This document shows, one piece after another, positions 26,166 through 35,256 of a DNA stretch of 64,000 nt. The DNA lies in contig JAPLKS010000017.1 of assembly GCA_026387915.1 (NCBI GenBank), positions 372,001 to 436,000 on the forward strand, read 5' to 3'. Both the position numbers and the translations under genes were made by a program. The notes below the pieces were generated by a model. That model searched no databases, was not told the origin of the DNA, and worked only from the letters and a program-made list of their open reading frames with translations. Source of the stretch: Gemmatimonadota bacterium (GTDB lineage Bacteria > Gemmatimonadota > Gemmatimonadetes > Gemmatimonadales > Gemmatimonadaceae). Positions within the stretch are counted from its first letter, which is position 1. The number at the start of each line of letters is the position of its first letter.

Positions 26166-27020
26166 CTAGCGGTCCGGATCCAGCATGTCTTCAAAGCGCA
26201 ACCACTGCTTGTAAAAATACAGGTCGATATAGCCCGTGCCGCCATTCCGATTCTTGAGCACGAGCAGTTCGGTGGCGCCGGCCACATCGTTGCCGGGCTG
26301 AAACATTTCTTCGCGAAAAATCCCGAGCACGACATCGGCGTGCTGCTTCACGGCGCCGAGCGCACCAAAGTCGTCCAGTGTCGGTCGCGGATCGGAGCGG
26401 CCGGTGGACGACACGTCGAGGTGCGACGTGACCACGATGGCGATATCGAGTTCCTGCGCCAGCGACTTGAGCGCGCGCACGGACGAGGCGAGCTCCTCGG
26501 CCTGCGCGCCGTTGCCGGTGGCGAGCGCCTGAAGGGGATCCACAAATGCCACCTGCAGGTCGAGCGTACGACGGAGTTCCTCGGCGAGCGGGACCGCGCC
26601 GCCGTGCGGCAAGCGAGACACCACGGGTGCATGCTCGCGCAGTTTGAATGCCACACTCCCAATGGCGGCGCGCGTCAGTTCGTCGAGCGTCCCAGCGCGA
26701 ATGTCATCAATGCGCGCTCGCCCTTCGATGGCGAGCGATCGCTCCATCACGCGCTCCACGCTCATTTCGTGCGTCAAAAACGCCGCGGTCACGCCGGACT
26801 GTGCCATCCGCATGGCCATCGCCAGCGCCAAGCTCGACTTGCCACTCCCGACCTCACCGCCGAGCACGATCAGGTCGCCCCGACGTACTCCGCCCCCGAG
26901 CATGCGGTCCACGCTCGGAAAGCCCGTGCCAAACGCGTCCGCTGCCGGCGCGCCATCGGCGGCGGCGTCAACGCGTTGTACGAGGCGCGTAAGTGGTGAG
27001 ATATCGGTGGGGCGCAACAC
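26166..27020 (-). CDS. DnaB-like RecA-fold ATPase (stand-alone helicase C-terminal domain)
   Basis: A 284-residue protein from GTG 27020. It contains a RecA-type ATPase core: Walker A GGEVGSGKSS (54-63), the FLTHEMS segment that matches DnaB FSLEM, Walker B AFVDPLQAL, the sensor VTSHL and the terminal KNRNGGTGYIDLYF, which in DnaB carries the arginine finger. The amino-terminal DnaG-binding domain of replicative DnaB is absent, so it is either a paralogue or a KaiC/RadA-like ATPase. It lies nine bases upstream of the CsgG-like gene. Confidence 0.82.
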   Translation of the reverse strand: MLRPTDISPLTRLVQRVDAAADGAPAADAFGTGFPSVDRMLGGGVRRGDLIVLGGEVGSGKSSLALAMAMRMAQSGVTAAFLTHEMSVERVMERSLAIEGRARIDDIRAGTLDELTRAAIGSVAFKLREHAPVVSRLPHGGAVPLAEELRRTLDLQVAFVDPLQALATGNGAQAEELASSVRALKSLAQELDIAIVVTSHLDVSSTGRSDPRPTLDDFGALGAVKQHADVVLGIFREEMFQPGNDVAGATELLVLKNRNGGTGYIDLYFYKQWLRFEDMLDPDR

Positions 27021-27115
27021 GACGGCTGGGACTCCGGCGGCGGTGGGTCGAGGGGCGGCTGTCTATAGTAGTCATTGGCGACTCGGGCGCCAATGGACGG
27101 CGGCCGTATTCCGAG

Positions 27116-27508
27116 CTACACCGAGAGGCGAGCGGCGAGGCGAGCGAGCTCCAAACGTGCCTGCCGGTCGAGGTAGGTCGCCGTGACCTCAGTCACCTTT
27201 GTCACGGCCGCGGCCACGGCGTGGCGGTCGTCAGTGGCCGAGGTGTCGATCAACTTGAGCACGGAGGCTCGCACCGGCGCTGGGAGCGCCAGGGCCGAGA
27301 GCCAGATCCGCGCGGCGTCCGCTCGTACGCGTCTGGCGCCGGCTGGAAGCACTGTGGGCGCCGCCGACCCATCGGCGAGCCGTGCCGCCATCAAGATCGC
27401 CAGCGCCGACTCCCGCGCACCACCCATCGGCGCCTTGCCGGCGAGAGCCGTGAGGGCGCGAAAGGGAAACGGCGGCACGGCGAGCGTGTATGGAGGGGGG
27501 GCGGTCAC
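27116..27508 (-). CDS. Unrecognised Ala-rich helical protein
   Basis: A 130-residue soluble protein from GTG 27508. It is rich in Ala and Leu with helical periodicity in the second half (DRHAVAAAVTKVTEVTATYL, ARLELARLAARL) and has no signal, cysteine or catalytic motif. I do not recognise it. Support for being real: a good -10-like TAAGAT exactly six bases before the start, no competing gene on the other strand, and the position at the head of the DnaB-like ATPase gene run. Confidence 0.5.
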   Translation of the reverse strand: MTAPPPYTLAVPPFPFRALTALAGKAPMGGARESALAILMAARLADGSAAPTVLPAGARRVRADAARIWLSALALPAPVRASVLKLIDTSATDDRHAVAAAVTKVTEVTATYLDRQARLELARLAARLSV

Positions 27509-27514
27509 TCCGAA

Positions 27515-27520
27515 ATCTTA
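27515..27520 (-). promoter_or_regulatory. Candidate -10 of the unknown gene at 27116-27508
   Basis: TAAGAT on the minus strand is followed by six bases (TTCGGA) and then GTG 27508. This again suggests a leaderless transcript. Confidence 0.4.
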
Positions 27521-27583
27521 CCCGTTTTCCGCGTCCACCGCGAGGCGGGGCCAATCGCTTGTCCGGCGTTGGTCGCCGGCGGT

Positions 27584-27589
27584 TATCTT
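27584..27589 (+). promoter_or_regulatory. Candidate -10 of the PorX-like regulator
   Basis: TATCTT lies eight bases before ATG 27598. TTGTCC at 27559-27564 could be a -35 with a 19-base spacer. There is no Shine-Dalgarno. Confidence 0.38.
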
Positions 27590-27597
27590 TATAGGTC

Positions 27598-29163
27598 ATG
27601 CCCGCGTCGCCAAAGCAGATCCTATGGGTGGACGACGAGGCCGAGCTCCTCGAGTCCCACCGCCTGTTCCTTCGGGAGAAGGGGTACGAGGTCGAGATGG
27701 CGCGAAACGCCTCCGACGCCCTCGAACTCCTTCGTCGGCGCACGTTCGACCTGCTCCTGCTCGACGAGCAGATGCCCGGCATGCGCGGCGTAGCGATGGT
27801 GCGCGAGGCACGAGAGCTGGTGCCGACCCTTCCGGTCGTGATGGTCACCAAGAGCGAAGAAGACGAAACGCTCCGCGAAGCGCTGGGCGCCGATGTGGCC
27901 GAGTATCTCGTGAAACCGGTGAATCCGCGGCAGGTGCTGAGTGTCGTGACCCGCATTCTCGAGGGGCCGCGTATCCGCCAGCAAGCCCTCGCGCGGTCGT
28001 TCGTGACGCGGTTCCGCGAACTTGAGCACGCCGGCTCGCGCGACCTCGACTGGCGCGGCTGGATCGACCGTTTTGCCGAATACACGCAGTGGGACGTCGA
28101 ACTCGCCACCGCAGGCGAAATGGGGCTGTATTCGTCGCTGCGCGGGCTCTACCCCGAAATGCACCGCGATTTTGCGGCGTATATGCAGTCCAACTATCCC
28201 GTCTGGGTGAACGAGCAGGTGCAAGGCGAACGGCCGCCGCTCTCTATCGACGTGGTGAGCGAGTTCTTGCTGCCGGTGCTCGACAGCGAAAAACGCGCCC
28301 TGTTCATCGTCGTGGATTGCCTGCGTCTCGACCAGTGGAAAGTGATCGAACCGCTGATCGCGCCACTCTTCGAAATCGAAACGACCCACTACTTCTCGCT
28401 GCTGCCCACGGCCACGCCGTACTCGCGGAACGCACTGTTCAGCGGCCTCTTCCCTGGGGAAATCGCCGCGCGGTACCCGGATTGGTGGGGCGAGAAAGAA
28501 GACGAATCGCTCAATGCCCACGAGCGTGAACTCCTTGACCTGCAAATGAAGGAGCTGGGGCGCAATACACCGGTGCGCTACCACAAGATTTCGTCGGCGC
28601 ACGACTCCGACGATCTGGATCGTCATCTCGCCAACGCTATCGCCCCCGAAGGGGTCACCGCGTTTGTGTTCAATTTTGTGGACCTGCTCACGCACGGTCG
28701 CTCTGAGTCGGCCATCCTCTACGAAGTGGCCCGCGACGAAATCGCGCTGCGCCAACTCACGCTCCAGTGGTTCCGACGCTCGGCGTTGTTCTCCGTGCTC
28801 AAGGAGGCCGCGCGCAAGCACATTCCGGTGCTCCTGACCAGCGATCACGGATCCATTCACTGCAACACGCCGGTCACCGTGTTGGCTCGCCGTGACGCCA
28901 CCGCCAACCTGCGCTTCAAGTTCGGCGAAGATCTTCGCGCCGAGAAAGAAGACGAAGCGATGCTCTTTACCGACGCCGACAAGCTGCGTATGCCGCGCAT
29001 CGGTAACGGGGCCAATACGCTCCTCGCGGTGGGCGACGGATTTTTTGTGTACCCCACCAAGTTGCGCGAGTATCAGCAGCGATATCGCGGGGCCTTCCTT
29101 CACGGCGGCGTGACGCCGGAGGAAGTGATTCTGCCGCTCAGCCTCCTGACCCCGAGGCGGTAA
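27598..29163 (+). CDS. PorX-like response regulator with a PglZ (alkaline-phosphatase-fold) output domain
   Basis: A 521-residue cytosolic protein. Residues 6-120 are a receiver domain with acidic D12/D13, phospho-acceptor D56, T84 and K106. A helical linker follows, and residues 200-515 form a PglZ domain of the alkaline-phosphatase superfamily. Candidate metal residues are D240 (VVDCLRLDQW), the Thr pair in LLPTATPYSRN, D362/H366 (FVDLLTH) and D416/H417/H421 (TSDHGSIH). This two-domain layout is that of PorX, which with kinase PorY controls type IX secretion in Bacteroidota and in which PglZ cleaves oligonucleotides or binds zinc (family knowledge). Its stop overlaps the ABC exporter start (TAATG). 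Confidence 0.88.
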   Translation: MPASPKQILWVDDEAELLESHRLFLREKGYEVEMARNASDALELLRRRTFDLLLLDEQMPGMRGVAMVREARELVPTLPVVMVTKSEEDETLREALGADVAEYLVKPVNPRQVLSVVTRILEGPRIRQQALARSFVTRFRELEHAGSRDLDWRGWIDRFAEYTQWDVELATAGEMGLYSSLRGLYPEMHRDFAAYMQSNYPVWVNEQVQGERPPLSIDVVSEFLLPVLDSEKRALFIVVDCLRLDQWKVIEPLIAPLFEIETTHYFSLLPTATPYSRNALFSGLFPGEIAARYPDWWGEKEDESLNAHERELLDLQMKELGRNTPVRYHKISSAHDSDDLDRHLANAIAPEGVTAFVFNFVDLLTHGRSESAILYEVARDEIALRQLTLQWFRRSALFSVLKEAARKHIPVLLTSDHGSIHCNTPVTVLARRDATANLRFKFGEDLRAEKEDEAMLFTDADKLRMPRIGNGANTLLAVGDGFFVYPTKLREYQQRYRGAFLHGGVTPEEVILPLSLLTPRR

Positions 29164-30977
29164 TGCTGAGTCTGTACCGCCGGCTCCTGCGATTCCTGCG
29201 CCCCCACGCGTGGCGATTGGCGGGAAACATCGGGGCGAACGTCGCCGCCGCCATCCTCGACGCGGTGTCGTTCTCGCTCCTGATTCCGTTCCTCAATACG
29301 CTGTTCGGCAACCCAGACGCCATTCCTGGCGGCAAGGGGTGGCTTACCGATTTACTGCGTGCGCTCGTTGGCCGACTCATCGTGCCGGGCGACTACGCGG
29401 CGTCGCTCCGCGGCATCATCATCGTGATGCTCGGCTTGATTGTGCTCAAGAACATGTTCGTCTGGCTGGGCGGACAATACGGCGCCTCGCTGCAGGAACG
29501 CATTACGCGCGATCTGCGCGACGCGGTGTTCACGCACATGCAGCGCCTTCCCCTTGGGTGGTTCTCGCGCACCAAGACGGGGCAGGTGATGTCGCGCATC
29601 CTCACCGACACCGAGCAGGCCAAGGCGGTCCTCGCGGAAGTCGCGACCAAGTCGGTGCAGAATCTCACGCAGGTGCTGGTCACCATCGTCGTGCTCGTGC
29701 GCATGTCGCCACAGCTCGCGCTGATCTCGCTCGTCATTGCGCCGTTGATTACCGCCACGCTGCAGCCGATCCTCCGGCGTTTGCGCCACGGACATCGACG
29801 GCTCCGCAACGAGTACGGTGAAATCACCAGCGTGTTGCAGGAAGTCATCAGTGGCATCCGCTTGGTGAAGAGTTTCCGCGGCGAGCCCTATGAGGATCAG
29901 CGCTTTACGAGTGCCAGCGGCGCCTACACCCGCGGCATGGTGCGCATCACCCGACTCTCGCTCCTCGCGAGCCCGCTCACCGAGGTGCTCGGCACCGTGG
30001 TCGCACTCACCGTGCTCTGGATTGGTGCGCAACAGGTGTTTGCCCATCAACTCGACAGCGGCACGCTGATGACGTTCATGGTGCTCGTGATGCGTCTCCT
30101 GCCGCCGCTCAAGCAACTGTCGCAGGCGCCGACCACCGCGCAGCAGTCGCTGGCGGCCGCCGAGCGCCTGTTCGATGTGCTTGACGAGCCCACGGAAGCG
30201 CAGCGTGACAAGGGCACCCGCCACGCGCACGGCCTCAGTGACGCCATCGTCTTTGAAAATGTGAACTTCACCTACGGCGACGCGCCCGTCTTGCAGCAGA
30301 TCGACTTTACCGCCCGTCGAGGCGATGTGATTGCGCTCGTTGGATCGAGCGGTGCGGGCAAGAGCACGCTCGTCGATCTCATTCCACGCTTTATTGAGCC
30401 CACCGGTGGGCGCATCACGCTCGACGGCATCGATACGCGCGACATTGCGCTGCCGTCGCTCCGCGCACTCACGGGGATCGTGAGTCAGGACACGGTGCTG
30501 TTCAACGACACCGTGCGTGCCAATATCGCGTACGGCGCCGGCGATAAATACACGGCCGCACAGATCGAGGCGGCCGCGCGCGCGGCCAATGCGCACGAGT
30601 TCATTGCCGCGCTCCCGCAGGGGTACGACACACCGCTCGGCGAACGCGGCACGCGACTCTCCGGCGGCCAGCGCCAGCGCATTGCCATCGCGCGCGCGCT
30701 GTTGACCGACCCGCCCGTTTTGATTCTCGACGAGGCCACGTCGGCGCTCGATACCGAGAGCGAACGGTTGGTGCAGGAGGCGATCGATCGCTTGCTCGCC
30801 GGTCGCACCGTGTTTGTGATTGCGCACCGATTGTCGACGGTCACGAACGCCACCGAGATCCTCGTGCTCGACCAGGGGCGGATCGTCGAACGCGGAACGC
30901 ACGCCGCGCTGCTCGCGGCCGGCGGCGCGTATGCGCGCTTGCACGCGTTGCAGATGGGCGACCCCGGTCTGCCGTAG
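29163..30977 (+). CDS. ABC exporter, fused permease-ATPase (MsbA/lipid-flippase type)
   Basis: A 604-residue half-transporter. The type-1 exporter membrane domain spans about 20-320 with six helices. The nucleotide-binding domain has Walker A VGSSGAGKSTL, signature LSGGQRQRIAIA, Walker B VLILDEATSALD and the H-loop IAHRLST. Homodimers flip lipid-linked substrates or export peptides. The neighbouring glycosyltransferase, epimerase and LpxL-like genes suggest lipid A or another glycolipid, as for MsbA (inference). Start ATG 29163 shares a base with the PorX-like stop. Confidence 0.93.
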   Translation: MLSLYRRLLRFLRPHAWRLAGNIGANVAAAILDAVSFSLLIPFLNTLFGNPDAIPGGKGWLTDLLRALVGRLIVPGDYAASLRGIIIVMLGLIVLKNMFVWLGGQYGASLQERITRDLRDAVFTHMQRLPLGWFSRTKTGQVMSRILTDTEQAKAVLAEVATKSVQNLTQVLVTIVVLVRMSPQLALISLVIAPLITATLQPILRRLRHGHRRLRNEYGEITSVLQEVISGIRLVKSFRGEPYEDQRFTSASGAYTRGMVRITRLSLLASPLTEVLGTVVALTVLWIGAQQVFAHQLDSGTLMTFMVLVMRLLPPLKQLSQAPTTAQQSLAAAERLFDVLDEPTEAQRDKGTRHAHGLSDAIVFENVNFTYGDAPVLQQIDFTARRGDVIALVGSSGAGKSTLVDLIPRFIEPTGGRITLDGIDTRDIALPSLRALTGIVSQDTVLFNDTVRANIAYGAGDKYTAAQIEAAARAANAHEFIAALPQGYDTPLGERGTRLSGGQRQRIAIARALLTDPPVLILDEATSALDTESERLVQEAIDRLLAGRTVFVIAHRLSTVTNATEILVLDQGRIVERGTHAALLAAGGAYARLHALQMGDPGLP

Positions 30978-30991
30978 CACTCCCCGCCCAT

Positions 30992-32035
30992 ATGCGGGTC
31001 TGCTTTCTTTTTCTCGACGCGGCTTGGGACGGGCGCGCGCGCGCGTTCGCGGAAGCGGGGACGGCACTGCGCGGGCGCGGCGTTGACGTCGCGATGGTCT
31101 GCCCCGCGCACAGTGCGGTGTCACGGATGGTGCGTGACTGCGGATTCGACGCGGTAGAAATCGCGGTGCGAGGCCGCTGGATGGGCGATGCGTGGCGACT
31201 CCGCGGCGTGTTGCGACAGACGCTCTCCGACGTGGTCTTCGTGCACGGTGAACGCGCGCAACTCGTGGCGTCCGTGGCAACTCGGACTGTGGGGCGCGGC
31301 GCCGTCGTGCGCCGCCATCCACCTCGCGCGCACTTGGCGGACGGGCGCGCCGCTCGATTTGGCGCGCGTCTCGTGCGAACCGGATGGCTCTTTGCTTCGG
31401 AAGAAGATCGTCGCACGGCACAGCTCTCACCGCGGCTGATCGACGCCGGCGTAGCGGTCAGCGCGGCGCCGGACGCCATGTCGCCGCGTGTGCCCACGGG
31501 CGCCGTGGTCACCTGTGTGTTTGATCACGACACGCAGAGTGCACTCCTTCCGGCGCTCCGCGCACTCTCGTTCGTCGCGGCACGCCATCCGGAGCTTCGT
31601 ATCGTCTTGGCTGGGCCGACCGGCGACGACGATGCACTCCGGATTCAGGTGGCCGCGCTCGGATTTGGCGCTGTCGTATCACTCGCTGACGAGCCGGCAG
31701 CGCGCGCGCTGGCGGTGGCGGACGCACGCGTCGTATGGAACCTCTCCGATGGCGATAACTTTGCCTTCGCTGCGCTCGACGCGTTCGCGGCGGGCGTGCC
31801 AGTGCTTGCGCTACGCACGCCGCTCGCCGCGCGGTACGTCACCGACGGGGTCAACGGAATCGCCCTGACGTCTGCGGATCCGGCGAACGCGGCCTCAGCG
31901 GTCGCGCGATTGCTCGCCGACGATGCGTTGCACGCCCAACTCGTCACGGGCGCCTTCGCTACCGCGGCACACTGGCCGCGCGCGGCCATGGCCGACGGCT
32001 ACGAACGTGCCGCAGCGGCTGCGAGGAATTCGTAG
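30992..32035 (+). CDS. Glycosyltransferase, GT-B fold (family 4-like)
   Basis: A 347-residue soluble or membrane-associated enzyme with a divergent amino half and a family-4-like carboxy Rossmann domain (RIVLAGPTGDDDAL, the acidic VWNLSDGDNFAFAALDAFAAGVPVLAL donor-site segment). The usual EPFG-type Glu motif is altered to DNFAFAALD. It probably transfers a nucleotide sugar onto a glycolipid. It lies 14 bases after the ABC exporter; its last 37 bases overlap the convergent next glycosyltransferase gene. Confidence 0.75.
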   Translation: MRVCFLFLDAAWDGRARAFAEAGTALRGRGVDVAMVCPAHSAVSRMVRDCGFDAVEIAVRGRWMGDAWRLRGVLRQTLSDVVFVHGERAQLVASVATRTVGRGAVVRRHPPRAHLADGRAARFGARLVRTGWLFASEEDRRTAQLSPRLIDAGVAVSAAPDAMSPRVPTGAVVTCVFDHDTQSALLPALRALSFVAARHPELRIVLAGPTGDDDALRIQVAALGFGAVVSLADEPAARALAVADARVVWNLSDGDNFAFAALDAFAAGVPVLALRTPLAARYVTDGVNGIALTSADPANAASAVARLLADDALHAQLVTGAFATAAHWPRAAMADGYERAAAAARNS

Positions 32036-33213
32036 AGGCGCGAGGTCACGGCGGTCGCCTCATGTGCCTCGGCCACGAGCGCGTACCCGGCGGCGGCCAT
32101 CGTCTGCCCTTCGGCGCGGTGCTCCATGCACCGTTGCAGCACCTCGTCCGCCGTCGAAGGCGCGGTGGACTCCAGCAACCACGCGCAACGATGATCGCGC
32201 AAATAGCGATTCGATGCGGCAAACTCCGGGCCGCAGGCGAGAATCGGTCGGCCCACCGAGAGATAGTCGGTGACTTTGGTCTGCAATGATGATCGCGAGA
32301 GTGCTGCGTGTTCGAGCGCGAATGAACTCGCCACCAGCAGTAGATCGTACTCGCCGAGCTTCGCGCGAAGGTCGCGGTACGGGACAAGTCCGCCCCATTC
32401 CACGCCGAGCGCGGTCCACTCGGTCGCGCCCGTGCGCCAGAAATAATCGTCGGTGTGCAATACGAGTCGCACGTCGAGGCCTCGCGCACGAAGCCGCGCC
32501 ACGGATTCGGCCACCAGCCGAATGGCGTCGGCATGCATCGGCCACACGGAGCCCGCGTAGGCGATGCGATAAGGACCCGTGCGCGGTGCCGCGAGGGCGG
32601 TCGGCGGCGTGGTGTCCAGCGTCACGGGATTGTGCACCACCTGCAACGGGCGCTGCATCCGCGCCATTTTCGGCAGTCGCTCAGCCAGCGAGGGTGAAAT
32701 CGCTAACCAGCCGGCGGACGCGCGTAAGAGTGCCCGAGTGGAGTCGATGGCATTCCCGCCCAACCACTTGGGCTCGTTCATCCACTCGTCCATAAGGTAG
32801 GTCACCACCGGGCGCCCGAGTGCGCGCGCCATCCGCTCTCCCCACACGAGTGCGGGGGCGGTCGACGGCACCACGAGCACCACCTCTGGTGCAAACGCGC
32901 GGAGTTCCGTGCGACCAGGCAACGGGCGCCACCGCGCCCATAGTGCCTGCGCGTCTCCGACCAGCGGGGAGAGGCGAGACGCCATGCCGCCGGCTAACCA
33001 CCCGCCGACCTGCATGACGCGATGCCCATGTTCGTCGAGTGGCGGCTGACCGCTGGCGGTGGTGGCAATGAGGAGGCGATCCACAGGCCAGCGCGCGAGC
33101 AGGTTGACGAGTGTGCGCCCAGCACCGCGGCTATCGTGCTTGACGTCGCCGTCCGTGATGACCGCGAGTCGCGGCAGCGCCGCTGGTGTGTTCAGCGCAA
33201 CCGGTCCCGCCAC
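31999..33213 (-). CDS. Glycosyltransferase, GT-B fold (family 4-like)
   Basis: A 404-residue enzyme with two Rossmann-like halves. Features include the opening [36 protein letters not shown], the central [33 protein letters not shown] and the donor-site [20 protein letters not shown]. It probably adds a sugar in surface polysaccharide or LPS synthesis; donor and acceptor are unknown. It overlaps the epimerase gene upstream by 22 bases and the convergent glycosyltransferase downstream by 37 bases. Both overlaps are unusual but the frames are clearly coding. Confidence 0.82.
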   Translation of the reverse strand: MAGPVALNTPAALPRLAVITDGDVKHDSRGAGRTLVNLLARWPVDRLLIATTASGQPPLDEHGHRVMQVGGWLAGGMASRLSPLVGDAQALWARWRPLPGRTELRAFAPEVVLVVPSTAPALVWGERMARALGRPVVTYLMDEWMNEPKWLGGNAIDSTRALLRASAGWLAISPSLAERLPKMARMQRPLQVVHNPVTLDTTPPTALAAPRTGPYRIAYAGSVWPMHADAIRLVAESVARLRARGLDVRLVLHTDDYFWRTGATEWTALGVEWGGLVPYRDLRAKLGEYDLLLVASSFALEHAALSRSSLQTKVTDYLSVGRPILACGPEFAASNRYLRDHRCAWLLESTAPSTADEVLQRCMEHRAEGQTMAAAGYALVAEAHEATAVTSRLYEFLAAAAARS

Positions 33214-34244
33214 GCGTCAACGATCTCGTCGAAGATCGTGCCGAGCGGAATCGTGATCGTCCACCCCGGAAAATGCGCTTCCATCTTCCGGAGATCGCTG
33301 TAGTAGCAGATGTGGTCGCCCACACGATTGGTTGTGTCGTACTCGTGCAGCATCGGCTTGCCCGTGCGCGCGGCGACGAGATCAAAGGCCTCGATCACCG
33401 AACACGCATTTCCCTTGCCGCCGCCGAGGTTGTACACCTCACCCACGCGCGGTGCGGCGATGAAGGCTTCGGCAAAGCGCGCCACGTCTTTGGCGTGGAT
33501 GTTGTCGCGCACCTGCTTTCCTTTGTAGCCGAACACGCGATAGGTGCGCTCCTCGACGTTGCATTTGACGAGGTAACTCAAAAAACCGTGGAGCTCCACA
33601 CCGCTGTGGCTCGGCCCCGTCAAACAGCCGCCACGCAGGCAGCAGGTGGGCATGTCGAAGTAGCGGCCGTACTCCTGCACGAGCACGTCGGCCGCCACCT
33701 TCGATGCCCCGAACAGCGAATGCGTACTCTGGTCAATGGTGAACGTTTCAGCGATGCCGTGCGCATACGTGGGATCCGCGTAGTCCCAGCGCGTGGGGAG
33801 TTCGGTGAGCGCAATCCGGTTGGGCGCGTCGCCGTACACTTTGTTCGTGGAGAAGTGCACGAACGGCGCGCGCGGCGTGTGGCGGCGCGCAGCCTCGAGC
33901 AGATTGAGCGTCCCCACGGCATTCGTATCAAAGTCGTCGAACGGAATGCTGGCGGCGCGGTCGTGGCTCGGCTGCGCCGCAGCGTGCACGATGGCATCGG
34001 GGCGCACGGTGGCGAGCAGGGCGTCAATTCCAGCCCGGTCGCGGACATCCACCTCATGATGCGTAAACCCGCGCACTTCACGCTGCAGTCGCTGCTGGTT
34101 CCAGCGGGTATCGCCGCTCGGGCCAAAGAACACCGCGCGCTGATTGCTGTCGAGGCCGTGTACCTCCCAGCCCAGCGCCGCAAAGTGCACGACCATTTCG
34201 GAGCCAATGAGCCCCGACGACCCGGTAACAAGCAGACGTGACAT
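33192..34244 (-). CDS. NAD-dependent sugar epimerase/dehydratase (CDP-paratose 2-epimerase-like SDR)
   Basis: A 350-residue extended short-chain dehydrogenase. The NAD loop is TGSSGLIG (residues 8-15). FSTNKVYGD (131-139) is the variant typical of CDP-paratose/tyvelose 2-epimerases. The catalytic YxxxK is replaced by F178-GAS-K182, a Tyr-to-Phe change I have seen as a consistent feature of one SDR clade; if it acts in this enzyme the mechanism must differ. It probably supplies a deoxy or branched sugar nucleotide for the two glycosyltransferases. It is the first gene of its transcription unit, with an AT-rich leader and TATTAT six bases upstream. Confidence 0.85.
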   Translation of the reverse strand: MSRLLVTGSSGLIGSEMVVHFAALGWEVHGLDSNQRAVFFGPSGDTRWNQQRLQREVRGFTHHEVDVRDRAGIDALLATVRPDAIVHAAAQPSHDRAASIPFDDFDTNAVGTLNLLEAARRHTPRAPFVHFSTNKVYGDAPNRIALTELPTRWDYADPTYAHGIAETFTIDQSTHSLFGASKVAADVLVQEYGRYFDMPTCCLRGGCLTGPSHSGVELHGFLSYLVKCNVEERTYRVFGYKGKQVRDNIHAKDVARFAEAFIAAPRVGEVYNLGGGKGNACSVIEAFDLVAARTGKPMLHEYDTTNRVGDHICYYSDLRKMEAHFPGWTITIPLGTIFDEIVDAWRDRLR

Positions 34245-34250
34245 AGCTGA

Positions 34251-34256
34251 ATAATA
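34251..34256 (-). promoter_or_regulatory. Candidate -10 of the epimerase gene
   Basis: TATTAT on the minus strand ends six bases before ATG 34244. The alternative TAGTAT is three bases further up. No Shine-Dalgarno. Confidence 0.42.
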
Positions 34257-34335
34257 CTACGCCGCTGAGCAGGTGTCCTGTTCCGCGCGTAAGGTTATCG
34301 TTCGAGCAGGTTCTACCGCCCCTTCCTTCGCTCTC

Positions 34336-35256
34336 GTGAAGACTCCGACCCTCGCGCACCGACTCGAATACGCCGCGCTCCGTGCATTTGTCGGGGCGCT
34401 CGCACCCCTCGGGGTGCGCCGCGGCGGGGCGGTGGCCGGATTCATTGCTCGGCTTGGCTATTGGCCGCTCGGCATCCGGCGGGGCGTGGTCGAGCGGCAG
34501 GTCGCCGCCGCCTTTCCGGCCTTTTCCGAGGCCGAAGTCGCGGCGGTCGCTCGCGAGGCCTACGACAACATTGGCCGCGTGGCCATCGAAGCCACCTTGC
34601 TCTCGCGCGGAACCCGCGAAAACCTGCTGGAGCTCTTCCACCCGTGCCCCACCTGGCACCTTGTGGACGAAGCCTTAGCGCGCGGACGCGGACTCATCTT
34701 TGTAGCTGGGCACCTCGGCAACTGGGAACTCAGCGGCGCGTACATCGCCGCGCGCGGGATTCCGTTTCACGCCATTGCCCGCGGCATGGGGAACCCGCTC
34801 TCCGATCGCTTCTTCCGCCGCACGCGCGAACGCCTCGGCATGCAGGTGATGCACGACCAAGAGGCGGTGCGCCGCGTGCCGCGGGCCCTCAAGGCCGGTG
34901 AGGCGGTCGGCGTGCTGAGCGATCAAGCCACCGTGGGGCTGGCCTCCACCATCGTGCCATTCTTTGGCCGCCCAGCCAAAACCCCGCGCGGGGGCGCCGT
35001 CTTTGCCCTTCGTGGCGATGTGCCCGTGCTGTTCGTGCAGGCGCTGCGCCAGCAAGACGGTCGATATGTGTTTGTCGCCGAGGAAATTCCGATCACGCAT
35101 TCGGACAATCGCGAGCGCGACGTGGACGACATCATGATCCGCTTCTCGGAGCGGCTCGAAGCGCTCGTGCGCCAATATCCCGGCCAGTATTTCTGGCAGC
35201 ACCGCCGTTGGAAACATCAGCCCCCCGACACGCCGCCACACTTGAGGGAACCGTGA
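34336..35256 (+). CDS. LpxL/HtrB-type lysophospholipid (lipid A) acyltransferase
   Basis: A 306-residue membrane-associated protein from GTG 34336, chosen because the family-like sequence begins there. The acyltransferase HX4E motif is H126-LGNW-E131, followed by GMGNPLSDRFFRRTRERLG, VGVLSDQA and PGQYFWQHRRWK, which match the LpxL/LpxM family. These enzymes add secondary acyl chains to Kdo2-lipid IVA at the inner membrane. The context with an MsbA-like exporter and glycosyltransferases agrees. It overlaps the aminotransferase gene by four bases. Confidence 0.9.
   Translation: MKTPTLAHRLEYAALRAFVGALAPLGVRRGGAVAGFIARLGYWPLGIRRGVVERQVAAAFPAFSEAEVAAVAREAYDNIGRVAIEATLLSRGTRENLLELFHPCPTWHLVDEALARGRGLIFVAGHLGNWELSGAYIAARGIPFHAIARGMGNPLSDRFFRRTRERLGMQVMHDQEAVRRVPRALKAGEAVGVLSDQATVGLASTIVPFFGRPAKTPRGGAVFALRGDVPVLFVQALRQQDGRYVFVAEEIPITHSDNRERDVDDIMIRFSERLEALVRQYPGQYFWQHRRWKHQPPDTPPHLREP

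Noticed and set aside
29352-31430. 692-codon open frame antisense to the ABC exporter
   Set aside because: Same reason: Arg/His-rich shadow of a gene with complete Walker and signature motifs.
35208-35252. ATG 35208 as start of the class V aminotransferase
   Set aside because: It would overlap the acyltransferase gene by 49 bases. GTG 35253 has GAGGG upstream and a four-base overlap.
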